From Halococcus salsus (GTDB lineage Archaea > Halobacteriota > Halobacteria > Halobacteriales > Halococcaceae): a DNA stretch of 64,000 bases. The DNA lies in NCBI RefSeq assembly GCF_009900715.1, contig NZ_JAAAJC010000001.1, positions 1,320,277-1,384,276 of the forward strand. Reading direction: 5' to 3'. The position numbers were made by a program, and so were the translations under genes. Under the pieces are notes generated by a model that was not told the origin of the DNA, did no database searches, and saw only the letters and a program-made list of their open reading frames with translations. Of the stretch, positions 1 to 8,709 are shown in pieces. Positions within the stretch are counted from its first letter, which is position 1. The number at the start of each line of letters is the position of its first letter.

Positions 1-10
1 TGGTACGTTC

Positions 11-259
11 TTGTTGGCTCGATACCGCTCCGACCGATTCCGAGAGTTTTCGAGAGTGATCGGCGAAAGTGTCTATTTCAGACTATCTTTGGCCCTACTC
101 TATCTCGGATTCGGTATTCTCGGTGCGTATCTCGCGATTCAGGCGTACTCCGACATGGGAGAGGAGGGTGCGACTATCGTACTCGGTTTAGGAGCGCTGT
201 TCGCTATCAGTGGGTTCGCCACCGCCGGAAAAATCGTTCTGGACAGTGAACTCGCATAA
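11..259 (+). CDS. Small two-helix membrane protein, possibly 5-prime partial
   Basis: I do not recognise the family. The 82-residue reading starts at a TTG codon, but the frame is open back to the window edge, so the true start may lie outside. Two hydrophobic stretches are visible, at about residues 24-44 and 54-73, separated by a short acidic loop; the N-terminus is Arg-rich and would stay in the cytoplasm. It is followed 46 bases later by shikimate dehydrogenase on the same strand, with nothing to link the two functionally. Coding is likely because the base composition and the alternation of hydrophobic and charged segments look normal for a haloarchaeal membrane protein. Confidence 0.5.
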   Translation: MLARYRSDRFREFSRVIGESVYFRLSLALLYLGFGILGAYLAIQAYSDMGEEGATIVLGLGALFAISGFATAGKIVLDSELA

Positions 260-305
260 CATCTCCTTCGGTGCGTTTTAGCCGCACGTCGTTCTCGGGA
301 TTCCC

Positions 306-1103
306 ATGCAGGTGTTCGGCCTCCTCGGCAACCCCGTCTCGCACTCACTTTCGCCGCCGATGCACGAGGCGGCCTACGACGAACTCGGGATGGACGCCCG
401 CTACGTCACGTTCGAGCCCGACGAGTCGGACCTCGAAACGGCCATCGAGGGCGCGCGAGCGCTCGGTATCGAGGGGCTGAACGTCACCATCCCGTTCAAA
501 CAGCAGGTATTCGACCACTGCGACCCCGACGACCTCGCGACCCGTATCGGGGCGGTCAACACCTTGGATTTCGGTGAGGAGGGGGTGACGGGTCACAACA
601 CCGACGCGATCGGGGTTACGCGCGCGTTCGAACACCACGACGTCCCGCTCGACGGCCGTGCAGTGGTGGTTGGGGCGGGCGGTGCGGGGCGGGCGGCGGC
701 GTTCGCGCTCGCCGACGAGGGGATCGAGGTCACCATCGCGAATCGAACCGTCGAGACGGCCCACGAACTCGCGGCGAACGTCGATGGCGCGTCGGGACAC
801 GGGCTCGACGAACTCGATGGATTGCTCGCAGATGCCGACCTGCTGGTGAACGCGACCAGCGTCGGGATGGAGCGCGACGAGTCGCCGGTCCCCGGAGGCG
901 CGCTCCACGGCGACCTCGCGGTGCTGGACGCGGTCTACTCGCCGATCGAGACCCGACTGTTGCGGGACGCGCGGGCGGCGGGCGCGACGACGGTCGACGG
1001 GGGCTGGATGCTGCTCTATCAGGGCGTCGCGGCGTTCGAACGCTGGACCGGCCGCGAGGCACCCATCGGGGCAATGAACCGCGCGCTTCGGGCACGTATT
1101 TAA
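306..1103 (+). CDS. aroE: Shikimate dehydrogenase
   Basis: Reduces 3-dehydroshikimate to shikimate with NADPH in the cytoplasm, step four of the shikimate pathway. The 265-residue length is normal for AroE. The N-terminal substrate domain has [13 protein letters not shown] at residues 8-20, the catalytic Lys in NVTIPFK (K65) and the paired Asp in NTD (D100). The Rossmann half carries GAGGAG at residues 123-128. The ATG at 306 is chosen because the Q-V-F-G-L-L-G strand directly follows it, as in the family. Shikimate kinase and chorismate mutase lie 3-4 kb downstream on the same strand, so the pathway genes are loosely grouped but separated by unrelated genes. Confidence 0.95.
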   Translation: MQVFGLLGNPVSHSLSPPMHEAAYDELGMDARYVTFEPDESDLETAIEGARALGIEGLNVTIPFKQQVFDHCDPDDLATRIGAVNTLDFGEEGVTGHNTDAIGVTRAFEHHDVPLDGRAVVVGAGGAGRAAAFALADEGIEVTIANRTVETAHELAANVDGASGHGLDELDGLLADADLLVNATSVGMERDESPVPGGALHGDLAVLDAVYSPIETRLLRDARAAGATTVDGGWMLLYQGVAAFERWTGREAPIGAMNRALRARI

Positions 1104-1128
1104 GTCTCGGGGGAGAGGATCAGGCAAC

Positions 1129-2175
1129 ATGGCGTTGATCGACACGATCAAATCGTTGCTCGGGCTCGACGACGACGACCGCCGGTCGGACGGCGCGGAC
1201 GACTGGTTCGACGACGACCGGTCGGCCGACCCGGAGACGAGCTCTGAAGCCGCGGTGAAGGGCACCGACGAAAGCGCCGAGGCGTCCGCGGCGGCCGAGA
1301 GCGACGCGGCGGGCTCGACGGGCTCGATGACAGAGGAGACGAACGAATCGCCCTCCGCGGCCGAGGACGCCGAGGCCGCCGGACCGACCGACGGCGACGA
1401 CGACGTCACGGCCGACCACGCCGAGACCGGCGCGGCCGACGACGGATCGACGGCGGGCGTCGGGGGCGACGAGGACGAGTCCGCGGCCGCCGGCGGCGAC
1501 GCGGCGGGCTCGACGGAGTCGATGGTCGACGAGTCCGCGGAGGGTGGAGCCGAACCCGGCGAGGTCACCGGATCGGCCGGGAGCGAGCCCGAATCGACGG
1601 ACACGACCGACGCAGGGTCGAGCGACGAGAACGCGGAGGCGTCAGCGGCGGCCGAAGGCGACGCGGCTGGCTCGACGGGCTCGATGACAGAGGAGACGAA
1701 CGAGTCGCCCTCCGCGGCCGAGGACGCCGAGGCCGCCGGGCCGGCCGACGGCGGCGATGACGACGACCTCGAACTCGATCACGACGGTGCGGAGACGAGC
1801 GACGACGACTCCTCGGGCGGGGGAGCGGTAGACGAGACGGTCGACGAAAGTAGCGAGGCGTCCGCGGCCGCCGGCGGCGACGCCGCCGGGTCGACGGGGT
1901 CGATAACCGAGGAGACGAACGAGTCGATCTCCGCGACCGAGGACGCCGAGGCGGCCGGACCGACCGACGCCGACCCCACCCAGGGGACCGAGGATGCCGA
2001 CACCGACGCGCTCAAAGGTATCGGGCCGTCGTACTCCGAGACGCTCGCCGAGGCCGGCGTCGAGACCGTCGCCGACCTCGCGGACGCCGACCCCGCCGAC
2101 CTCGCCGACGAGACCGGCATCTCCGAGAGCCGGGTCGAGCAGTGGACCGAGCGCGCGAAGGCTCGACGGCAGTAA
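1129..2175 (+). CDS. Acidic repeat protein with C-terminal helix-hairpin-helix domain
   Basis: 348 residues. The first 14 residues form a short amphipathic segment. Residues 15-292 are low-complexity and extremely rich in Asp, Glu, Ser, Ala and Gly. Three near-identical blocks of about 35 residues (roughly 52-86, 171-205 and 244-278, each with AAGST and EDAEAAGP) sit in this region, with a degenerate fourth at 118-135. The last 55 residues form a helix-hairpin-helix domain (LKGIGPSYSETLAEAG, then ISESRVEQW), a fold that usually contacts the DNA or RNA backbone. A nucleic-acid-associated role is inferred from that domain only. The acidic part could be a disordered salt-adapted tail. Confidence 0.75.
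   Translation: MALIDTIKSLLGLDDDDRRSDGADDWFDDDRSADPETSSEAAVKGTDESAEASAAAESDAAGSTGSMTEETNESPSAAEDAEAAGPTDGDDDVTADHAETGAADDGSTAGVGGDEDESAAAGGDAAGSTESMVDESAEGGAEPGEVTGSAGSEPESTDTTDAGSSDENAEASAAAEGDAAGSTGSMTEETNESPSAAEDAEAAGPADGGDDDDLELDHDGAETSDDDSSGGGAVDETVDESSEASAAAGGDAAGSTGSITEETNESISATEDAEAAGPTDADPTQGTEDADTDALKGIGPSYSETLAEAGVETVADLADADPADLADETGISESRVEQWTERAKARRQ
1282..1962 (+). repeat. Three near-identical intragenic repeats of about 105 bp
   Basis: Units at about 1282-1386, 1639-1743 and 1858-1962 share most of their bases, including the stretch gaggagacgaacga. They encode the acidic block of the helix-hairpin-helix protein. Similarity at DNA level, not only protein level, suggests recent duplication or gene conversion within the gene. 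Confidence 0.75.
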
Positions 2176-2253
2176 CGGCTCAGTCTCGCTCTTTTCGACC
2201 CGACGTTCCCTTGACCGGCAGCGTATTCCGCCCGGGACCCGACGGGTCGCCGT

Positions 2254-3054
2254 ATGCACGACGAACTCGAAGCGGTGGTCGTGGCGTTCGACGAGGACAC
2301 CGGCGTCGCGACGCTGACGCTCGACCGACCGGACTCGTTGAACGCGCTGAACGCGCGGATGCGGGCGGACATCGTGTCGGGGCTCGACCGCCTCGCCGAG
2401 CGCGACGCGGACGCCGAGGGTGTCGCGGTTCGTGCGGTAGTCCTCGAGGGAGCTGGCGAGAAGGCCTTCTGTGCCGGCGCGGACATCAACGAGTTCTCGG
2501 GGAGCTCCCCGGGCGCGTTCGAACCCCACACCATGCGGGATTCGGTCAGCGAGTTCCCCGCGCCCGTGGTCGCGAAGATCGACGGCTACTGTCTCGGCGG
2601 CGGGCTCGAACTCGCGCTGGCCTGTGATTTCCGGCTCGCGAGCGAGTCGAGCCGGCTGGGGTTCCCCGAGGTCGACCTCGGCATCCTGCCCGGGGCGGGC
2701 GGGGTCCAGTACGTCGCGCGGCTCGCGAACCCCGCGGTCGCGACGGAGCTCGCGACGACCGGCGAGCACATCACCGCCGAGCGCGCCGACGAGGTGGGGA
2801 TCCTCAATCACGTCCACCCCGACGACGAGTTCGAGGCGGAGGTCACGGGGTTCGTCGAGACCATCGCGGAGAAACCGCCGCTCGCGGTGCGGGCGATAAA
2901 GGACTCGGGCAACGTGGCGGCCGAATCCGACCTCCACGAGGGCCGGAAGTACGACCGGCGGGTGTTCGCGACGCTGCTCGAAACCGACGACCACGCCGAG
3001 GGCGCACGGGCCTTCGCGGAGGACGATTACGACCCCGAGTTCACCGGCCGCTGA
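2254..3054 (+). CDS. Enoyl-CoA hydratase/isomerase family protein
   Basis: A 266-residue crotonase-fold enzyme, probably hydrating trans-2-enoyl-CoA in fatty-acid or amino-acid breakdown. The oxyanion-hole segment KAFCAGADINEF (residues 70-81) and the second one, GYCLGGGLELALACD (111-125), are both present. The two glutamates of true hydratases are visible, E119 in GLELAL and E139 in FPEVDLG, followed by PGAGGVQ. Having both acids favours hydratase over the isomerase or hydrolase branches, although the exact substrate cannot be read from the sequence. It stands alone, 78 bases after the acidic repeat gene, with no other beta-oxidation gene in the window. Confidence 0.88.
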   Translation: MHDELEAVVVAFDEDTGVATLTLDRPDSLNALNARMRADIVSGLDRLAERDADAEGVAVRAVVLEGAGEKAFCAGADINEFSGSSPGAFEPHTMRDSVSEFPAPVVAKIDGYCLGGGLELALACDFRLASESSRLGFPEVDLGILPGAGGVQYVARLANPAVATELATTGEHITAERADEVGILNHVHPDDEFEAEVTGFVETIAEKPPLAVRAIKDSGNVAAESDLHEGRKYDRRVFATLLETDDHAEGARAFAEDDYDPEFTGR

Positions 3055-3126
3055 TACCCTCGGTCGGTGGTCGTGGGCCCACGGAAACCCGTACAGGGCG
3101 CAGGAGCTCCCCGAGCTGGCACAATG

Positions 3127-3156
3127 TTTAATTACCGACCACCCCCTATATAATAG
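3127..3156 (+). promoter_or_regulatory. TATA-type promoter of the amphi-Trp gene
   Basis: The AT-rich element tttaatta (3127-3134) lies 26-33 bases before the ATG at 3160, the usual archaeal TATA position for a leaderless mRNA. A second AT-rich run, ctatataatag at 3146-3156, lies almost on the start codon and is too close to serve as TATA box for that start. Confidence 0.5.
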
Positions 3157-3159
3157 CTC

Positions 3160-3399
3160 ATGGTTGAGAAGAACATCACCGAGGACGAACTCGACCGTAG
3201 CGAGGCCGCCGACCGTCTCCGAACGATCGCCGACGACCTCGAATCCGGGGAGCAGTTCGACATCGACATCGACAACAAGACCATCACGCTCAGCCCGCCC
3301 GCCGCGGTCGGGTTCGAGGTCGGCGCACGCGAGAGCTCCTCGATCCTCCGGGGGAGTCGTGAGTCGGTGACGATCAAGATGGACTGGAGGCCGGAGTAA
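3160..3399 (+). CDS. Amphi-Trp domain protein
   Basis: 79 residues matching the short haloarchaeal amphi-Trp family: an N-terminal charged helix (residues 9-32, EAADRLRTIADDLESG), a central strand pair (FDIDIDNKTITLSPP), and a C-terminal strand ending in the tryptophan-containing KMDWRPE. The function of the family is not established. Its stop codon overlaps the start of the next gene (TAATG), so the two are probably co-transcribed and translationally coupled. The partner is a membrane protein, which may mean this small soluble protein acts at the membrane; that is inference. Confidence 0.75.
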   Translation: MVEKNITEDELDRSEAADRLRTIADDLESGEQFDIDIDNKTITLSPPAAVGFEVGARESSSILRGSRESVTIKMDWRPE

Positions 3400-3761
3400 T
3401 GGCGCTCCTCGACACCATCGTCGTCTTCGTCGTCAGCCTGATCCTCGGTACGGTCGGTATCTACGCCGGCGTTCGCCTCGTGGCCGACCGCGACGTGGGG
3501 TTCGCCAACCCCGCGATCACGGCCCTGATCGGCTCGCTGGTCTGGGTGCTCTCGGGCGTCTTCATCGGCTGGATACCGCTGCTCGGCCCGCTCCTGATGC
3601 TCGTCATCTGGGTCGGCGTCATCAACTGGCGCTACCCGGGTGGCTGGATCACCGCTGCCGGGATCGGTCTCGTCGCGGTGGTCGTCGTCTACGCCGTCAT
3701 CGTGGTGCTCGGCACGCTCGGGATCGTCACGCCCGACGCGCTCGGCGTCCCCGGCATCTAA
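3399..3761 (+). CDS. Four-helix membrane protein of unknown function
   Basis: 120 residues with about four hydrophobic segments (roughly 5-27, 38-56, 58-76 and 83-112), leaving almost no soluble part. I do not recognise a named family. It begins on the last base of the amphi-Trp stop codon, so the pair forms a coupled two-gene unit. Its stop codon abuts the stop codon of the convergent gene on the other strand, leaving no intergenic space for separate terminators. Confidence 0.7.
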   Translation: MALLDTIVVFVVSLILGTVGIYAGVRLVADRDVGFANPAITALIGSLVWVLSGVFIGWIPLLGPLLMLVIWVGVINWRYPGGWITAAGIGLVAVVVVYAVIVVLGTLGIVTPDALGVPGI

Positions 3762-4187
3762 CTACTCGGCGACGACTTCGACGCTTCGTTCGCCCATCTC
3801 GTCCTCCTCGAAGACGAACACCCGCCCGCGAGCGACGTCCGGGTCGGCGTCGACGGTGACCCGATAGCTCCCGGCAGCCACGCTGACGCCGGGAAAGAGC
3901 GTGGTCTCCTCGCCGTCGTCGACGAAGACCCGCCCGACCCCGGTCCCCTCCATGATCTCGTCGGCGGTCGTCCGGTCGTTGACGTAGACGAGCACGCCCT
4001 CCGTCTCCGTCGGGTCGGTCACGAGGACGTGGACTTCCTTTCCCGGGGCGGTGGTGTGGCTCCCCTCGACTTTCGCGGGGACGCCGTGGTAGAACACCTC
4101 GCGGCCGTCGGTGTACTCGACCGCGATGCCGGCCTCGGTGAGGGCTACGGAGATGGTGTCCGGCGAGAGTTCGCTGTGCTGGCTCAT
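3762..4187 (-). CDS. Small conserved haloarchaeal protein (DUF5796-like)
   Basis: 141 residues, acidic, without membrane segments. I chose the ATG at 4187 (MSQHSELSP) because the reading further upstream runs antisense through the shikimate kinase gene and looks like non-coding composition. The sequence has alternating beta strands (for example GVLVYVNDRTTADEI and GSYRVTVDADPD), suggesting a compact beta domain. I associate it with the uncharacterised haloarchaeal DUF5796 group from memory, so the family name is tentative. It is divergent from shikimate kinase, with 78 bases between the two starts. Confidence 0.75.
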   Translation of the reverse strand: MSQHSELSPDTISVALTEAGIAVEYTDGREVFYHGVPAKVEGSHTTAPGKEVHVLVTDPTETEGVLVYVNDRTTADEIMEGTGVGRVFVDDGEETTLFPGVSVAAGSYRVTVDADPDVARGRVFVFEEDEMGERSVEVVAE

Positions 4188-4265
4188 GACGGGAACAGGG
4201 ACGGACGACCCAAAAGCGCCGCGTCCGACCGCCAGCGGTAAGTGTGGCCGCACGGATGCCGGGGC

Positions 4266-5114
4266 ATGGAAGGGCACGCGAGCGCGCCGGGGGCGGGAAC
4301 CATCCTGAACGCGCTCGCCACCGGCACGGGCGGTGCGTTCGCCATCGACCGCGAGACGACTTCGACTGTGGAGCTCACCGACGACGACGACACGATAACG
4401 GGCGAGATCGAGGGCGCGCCCGATGCCGACACCTACCTCATCGAGCGGTGCGTCGAGCTCGTGGTCGACGCACACGGCGACGGCGAGGGTGGACGGGTGA
4501 GAACCGCGAGCGAGGTACCGATGGCGGCGGGGCTGAAGAGTTCGAGCGCGGCGGCGAACGCGGTGGTGCTGGCGACGCTCGACGCGCTGGGTCGCGAGAT
4601 CCCGCGCGAGGAAGCCCTCAACCTCGGGATCCAGGCGGCGAAGGACGCTGGGATCACGATCACTGGTTGTGCCGCCGGCGCGCGTGCGAGCATGTTCGGT
4701 GGCGCGGTGGTGGCGGACAACACGACGAACGAGCTCCTTCACGCCGACGACGTCGACTGGGACGTGCTGATCTGGATGCCGGACGAGCGGGCGTTCAGCG
4801 CCGATGCGGACATCGAACGGTGTGAGCGCGTCGCGCCGCTGGCCGACCTCGTGGCCGACCTCGCGTTCGAGGGGGCCTACGAGCGCGCGATGATGGTGAA
4901 CGGGTTCGCCTTCTGTGCGGCGCTCGACTTCCCGACCGACCCGCTACTTGACGCGCTCCCCCACGCCGCTGGTACGTCCCTCTCGGGAAGCGGGTCGAGC
5001 TACACCGCGGTCGGCGAGCGCGAAGCACTAGAGAAAGTACAAGAGGCGTGGGACGACTACGAGGGAGACACATGGCTGACGACGACCCGGACCGACGGCG
5101 CACGGATGGGATGA
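4266..5114 (+). CDS. aroK: Archaeal shikimate kinase (GHMP family)
   Basis: Phosphorylates shikimate at O3 with ATP. This is the archaeal GHMP-superfamily enzyme, unrelated to bacterial AroK. Residues 1-20 hold the first GHMP motif (ASAPGAGTILNALATG). The phosphate-binding motif is MAAGLKSSSAAANAV at about residues 87-101, and the C-terminal glycine motif is GTSLSGSGSSYTAVG. Start: the in-frame ATG at 4242 would add eight unusual residues, so I prefer the ATG at 4266. Length is 282 residues, normal for the family. The last 43 bases overlap the chorismate mutase gene, which points to a coupled aromatic amino-acid unit. Confidence 0.92.
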   Translation: MEGHASAPGAGTILNALATGTGGAFAIDRETTSTVELTDDDDTITGEIEGAPDADTYLIERCVELVVDAHGDGEGGRVRTASEVPMAAGLKSSSAAANAVVLATLDALGREIPREEALNLGIQAAKDAGITITGCAAGARASMFGGAVVADNTTNELLHADDVDWDVLIWMPDERAFSADADIERCERVAPLADLVADLAFEGAYERAMMVNGFAFCAALDFPTDPLLDALPHAAGTSLSGSGSSYTAVGEREALEKVQEAWDDYEGDTWLTTTRTDGARMG

Positions 5115-5377
5115 ACCTCGACGAACTCCGCGAGGAGATCGAGACCATCGACCGCGAGATCGTCGAGCACATCGCCCAGCGAACCTACGTCGCCGAGACC
5201 ATCGCGAACGTCAAGCGCGACCAGGGACTGCCGACCACCGACGAGTCCCAGGAACAGCGCGTGATGGACCGCGCCGGCGAGAACGCCCAGCGGTTCGACG
5301 TCGACGATAATTTGGTGAAAGCGATGTTTCGACTACTGATCGAACTGAACAAGGTCGAACAGCGCGAATCGCGGTAG
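5072..5377 (+). CDS. Chorismate mutase (AroQ class)
   Basis: Converts chorismate to prephenate, the branch point to Phe and Tyr. 101 residues, all helical, with the AroQ pattern: LREEIETIDREIVEHIAQR in helix 1, then K in ANVKRDQG, and a C-terminal helix with FRLLIELNKVEQ. The ATG at 5072 is preceded by gggagac as a plausible ribosome binding site and lies inside the 3-prime end of shikimate kinase in a different frame, so translation is likely coupled. A second in-frame ATG at 5111 would remove only the charged N-terminal tail. Confidence 0.9.
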   Translation: MADDDPDRRRTDGMNLDELREEIETIDREIVEHIAQRTYVAETIANVKRDQGLPTTDESQEQRVMDRAGENAQRFDVDDNLVKAMFRLLIELNKVEQRESR

Positions 5378-5510
5378 GTCGGGTTTCGAGCGATCGTCCG
5401 CCCTCGACGCCACCGGCCGCCGCAGTGAGCGGTCGACGTTCGTGGAGAGACCGTCGACGACTGGCTCGACGACCGGACGCGTCCCACGGAGACTGGCTGT
5501 TGTGCGCCGG

Positions 5511-7154
5511 TTAGAACTCTCCGAGACGGTGCTGACTCCCTCCGTCCGACCGCTCGTTCGTCGTATTCTCACTCGTGGCTTCGCCGTTCATGCGCTGGCG
5601 ACGGTCCCGGGAAAGCGACGCGCGTCGACGAACGTCGGGATCGTCGAGCGCCGCCCGTGCTCGGTCGGCGAGTTGGCCGAACTGTTCGCGAGCGATGGTC
5701 GCCTCGCGTTCGAAGTCGACGACCGGGTAGGGGTAATCGGCATCCGGTTCGTCGCCGATCGTGGTGTCGCACTCGTGCTGGACGTGGACCGGCGCTCGCT
5801 CGGGACGGGCGAGGAATTCGGTCGGGAGGTCACGAAGCTCGGGGACGTACGTCCGAACGAACTCCCCATCCGGGTCGTTCTCGCGAGCCTGTTTTCGTGG
5901 GTTGTAAACCCGGTTCGGGTGACAGCCGACGAGCCCACACTGCATCTGCCACTGGGCGTAGTTGATCGCCGGGTCGGCGTCGACGAGGTGGTAGTACATG
6001 AAATCCGCGCCGATACGCCACCACTGTTTGAGGATGTAGCCGAAGAAGGAGGCGACCATCGCCCGCATCCGGAAGTTCAACCAGCCGGTCTCGGTGAGCG
6101 CCCGCATCGAGGCGTCGACCATCGGGAAGCCGGTTCGACCCGCCTTCCACGCCGCGACGAGCGCCGGGTCGTGTTCGTCGTCGTCCGTGTAGAGTCCGCG
6201 GAGCACGGGATTGACGGCTTCCCGGGTGAGTGTCGGGTTGTCGGCGAGCTTCTGGCGGAAGTGGCGGTTCCAGTACAGGCGCGATTCGAAGAGGTCGCGT
6301 GCACGCTCGGCCCCACCGCGTTCGACACCGGCCTGATAGACTTGTCGAGCCGAGAGGAGACCGAATCGAAGATACGGCGAGAGTCGCGAGGTTCGCCGTT
6401 CGGCTTCGGCTGGGGGCGAGATCCCACCGGGATACTGGTCGATGGTCTTCGCACGGGTGAACCAATCGAGGCGACGGTGAGCCGCACGATGGGTCCCACG
6501 AGGGACGTCCCGTTTCACGGCGTCGACCCCGTACTGCGCCTCGATCTCCTCGATAGTCTCATCGCCTGCGGGGGCGTTCGTCTCGGACACGAGCACGTCC
6601 GAGTCGGGCGGTGGGTGGTACTCTCCACGCAGATATTCCTCACACTGCTCGGCCCACCCTTCGCGCGAGTCGATGCCTCGCTCCTGCGCGTCGAAGACTA
6701 TCGCCCCCTCGGGGACTGCTTCGATATTAGTTCGAGAGTGTTGGGAATCCCCGGCCTCACCTCCACCGCCGATGCGAGACTCGAGCCCGTCATCGCGTCG
6801 AGCACCGTAGCGGGCGGTCGGATGGCGGGTGTAGCAGAGGTGTGAGTACCGGGTGTTCGTCGTATCGAGGAGCGCGCCGAATCGCTCGGCGGGCTCGCCG
6901 TGAAGGAACATGAGTTCCGCACCACGTTCACGATACTGCTCACGGAGACTGGAGAGACACTCGTGGAGGAAGGCGATCCGACCGTCACAAGCGAGCGAGC
7001 GCGAGCCGTAGAACCGCGGATCGAAAACGAAGACGGGCTGAATCGTGGCTTCGCTTTCGCGAGCGAGCGCGGCGGCTCGGTCGAGCGCGGGATTGTCCCG
7101 AACCCGGAGGTCCGTGCGGTGCCAGACCAGGATCGTCCCGTCGTCCGTCGTCAC
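5511..7154 (-). CDS. phr: Deoxyribodipyrimidine photo-lyase / cryptochrome family
   Basis: Light-driven repair of UV-induced pyrimidine dimers in DNA, with FAD as catalytic cofactor. The N-terminal antenna domain starts ILVWHRTDLRVRDNPAL. The C-terminal FAD domain has TSRLSPYLRFG, then the helix with QWWRIGADFMYYHLVD and the flavin-binding run DPAINYAQWQMQCG, followed by NPRKQARENDPDGEFVRTY. I place the start at the GTG of 7154; the frame stays open much further upstream but that part lies antisense to the SDR gene. At 547 residues it is longer than the usual 460-480, owing to a Gly-rich insertion near residues 125-150 and a low-complexity tail of about 40 residues. Which lesion (cyclobutane or 6-4) is repaired is not decided by the sequence. 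Confidence 0.9.
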   Translation of the reverse strand: MTTDDGTILVWHRTDLRVRDNPALDRAAALARESEATIQPVFVFDPRFYGSRSLACDGRIAFLHECLSSLREQYRERGAELMFLHGEPAERFGALLDTTNTRYSHLCYTRHPTARYGARRDDGLESRIGGGGEAGDSQHSRTNIEAVPEGAIVFDAQERGIDSREGWAEQCEEYLRGEYHPPPDSDVLVSETNAPAGDETIEEIEAQYGVDAVKRDVPRGTHRAAHRRLDWFTRAKTIDQYPGGISPPAEAERRTSRLSPYLRFGLLSARQVYQAGVERGGAERARDLFESRLYWNRHFRQKLADNPTLTREAVNPVLRGLYTDDDEHDPALVAAWKAGRTGFPMVDASMRALTETGWLNFRMRAMVASFFGYILKQWWRIGADFMYYHLVDADPAINYAQWQMQCGLVGCHPNRVYNPRKQARENDPDGEFVRTYVPELRDLPTEFLARPERAPVHVQHECDTTIGDEPDADYPYPVVDFEREATIAREQFGQLADRARAALDDPDVRRRASLSRDRRQRMNGEATSENTTNERSDGGSQHRLGEF

Positions 7155-7499
7155 GATGACCGGGGGATGCTTGCCTCGAATCGACCCGGACCGTGCCGGA
7201 CGTGGACGGGTTCGGTGGACGAGGGGAATTCCGGGATGCGCTCCGAGGCTCCTGGTCGCTCCATGTGACGAGGGACGGACCCTCGGAGTATAAATCGAGG
7301 TAAACAGCACCGTGAAAATGAAACTGTTTCCTCCACGAGACGGCCGATATCGACCGATAGTAGCCCCGATCCGAGCGTTGGTGACACGTTCATTGGGCTC
7401 CCTCCGGGGCTGGGACGGGGCGGATGGGGTCGCCGTCAGCGCGACCGCGGTCGTCAGCGGTATCTCTGTGAGGGTTCCTAAAGACGGTGGCACGTACTG

Positions 7500-8366
7500 A
7501 TGACGCAAACGATACTCGTGACCGGCGCGACGGGCACCGTCGGTTCCATCGTCGTCGAGTCCCTCGTCCGTCGCGGGGCACGGGTACGGGTCGCCACCCG
7601 GGGGAGTGACACGGCTGGGAAACACCTCGGCGGGGACAACGCTGGCGTCGTCTTCGATTTCACTCATCCCGAAACGTGGGGGGACGCGTTGGCGGGTGTC
7701 GATCGGATCTTCCTCGTTCGCCCGCCGGCGGTAGACGTCGCGCGTATCCGGGAGTTCGTCGACGCTGCCGCCCGCGTCGGTGTCGAGCACGTCGTCTACC
7801 TCTCGATTCTCGGTGCCAACCGGAATCCGTGGCTTCCGCATCGACGGATCGAACGCCACGTCGAAGCGGCCGACCTCGCGTATACCTTCCTTCGAGCGTC
7901 GTTCTTCATGCAGAACCTCAGCGGGGTTCACCGACCCGAGATCGTCGACCACGACGAGATCGTCGTCCCCGCCGGGAAGGGGAGGACGAGCTTCGTCGAC
8001 GCCCGGGACGTCGCTGCGGCCGCGGCGGTCGTGCTCACCGAGGGCGGCCACGAGAACCGAGCGTACGACGTCACCGGACCGGAGGCGTTGAACTACGACG
8101 AGGTAGCCCGTATCTTCACCAACGGCTTGGGCCGCCCCATCGACTACGCGAACCCGTCGGCGCTGACGTTCGTTCGTCGGATGACGGCTCGGGGCCACCC
8201 CGTGCCTTTCGTTCTGGTCATGCTCGGTATCTACACCACCGTTCGGTTGGGACTCTCCGCTCGCGTGAGTGGAGACATCGAAACGCTTCTCGAACGGAGG
8301 CCGATCGGTATGCGGCAGTTCGTTGCGGACCATGCGCATGTGTTTGAGAATACAGTAGAGGACTGA
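7500..8366 (+). CDS. NAD(P)-binding atypical SDR (NmrA-like)
   Basis: 288 residues. The N-terminus ILVTGATGTVGSIVVESLVRRG is the TGxxGxxG dinucleotide motif of extended and atypical SDRs; NmrA/HSCARG-like members often sense or use NADPH. There is no YxxxK active site in the expected place, which fits an NmrA-like or NAD(P)H-quinone-oxidoreductase-like protein rather than a classical dehydrogenase. Later segments (FLRASFFMQNLSG, SFVDARDVAAAA, YDVTGPEALNYDEVA) are typical of the YtfG/NmrA branch. The substrate is unknown. It is divergent from the photolyase, with 345 bases between starts. Confidence 0.8.
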   Translation: MTQTILVTGATGTVGSIVVESLVRRGARVRVATRGSDTAGKHLGGDNAGVVFDFTHPETWGDALAGVDRIFLVRPPAVDVARIREFVDAAARVGVEHVVYLSILGANRNPWLPHRRIERHVEAADLAYTFLRASFFMQNLSGVHRPEIVDHDEIVVPAGKGRTSFVDARDVAAAAAVVLTEGGHENRAYDVTGPEALNYDEVARIFTNGLGRPIDYANPSALTFVRRMTARGHPVPFVLVMLGIYTTVRLGLSARVSGDIETLLERRPIGMRQFVADHAHVFENTVED

Positions 8367-8709
8367 TCCTCAGCTGCCACTATCACGAACCCCTGGCTCG
8401 GTTGTCGAACGGCGCGACGAAACCACTGAGAGCTAGTCTACTTCGAACACGGTTGGTGCTTTCTCGGGCGTTCAGTTCGAAGCGGACTGTATCGGGTGAA
8501 GGGCTCTGAACGACCGCCTTGAACGTCTCGGCACGCACGCGGTCGGCACTGACGGCGACAGACTGCAGGCGGTAGCCGGTATAAACTGAGTCTAAGAACC
8601 GATAGCGTACTTGAGATCGGGGAGACGAACGCTAGCGAGACAGCGGATCCGTCTTGTGGCTTTTCCAGAAGTGCTATCAGACCAGCACTGCCAAGTGGTG
8701 CGAAGTTCA
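8367..8709. other. 343-base gap with a decayed coding stretch on the minus strand
   Basis: No complete gene starts here. On the minus strand a frame ending at the TGA of 8383-8385 and open back to about 8586 reads like protein (VSADRVRAETFKAVVQ, then DTVRFELNARESTNRV) but has no start codon that I can see. This looks like the 3-prime remnant of a lost gene. The asparaginase promoter should lie near 8660-8705. Confidence 0.4.
8383..8586 (-). pseudogene. Possible 3-prime remnant of an unrecognised gene
   Basis: A 68-codon open stretch with a natural-looking mix of charged and hydrophobic residues and third-position GC in its first two thirds. It lacks any ATG, GTG or TTG with a normal N-terminus behind it. 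I cannot name the family. It may equally be a chance open frame in GC-rich DNA. Confidence 0.25.

Noticed and set aside
345..1604. Long minus-strand open frame over aroE and the acidic repeat gene
   Set aside because: Ser/Pro/Ala-rich with no family pattern; it is the antisense of two clear genes, a usual effect of high GC.
1642..2994. 450-codon minus-strand frame over the HhH and enoyl-CoA hydratase genes
   Set aside because: Arg/Val/Gly-rich antisense reading; the plus-strand crotonase motifs decide the coding strand.
7155..8339. Upstream extension of the photolyase frame to 942 codons
   Set aside because: This part is antisense to the SDR gene and lacks homology; the photolyase fold begins right after the GTG at 7154.
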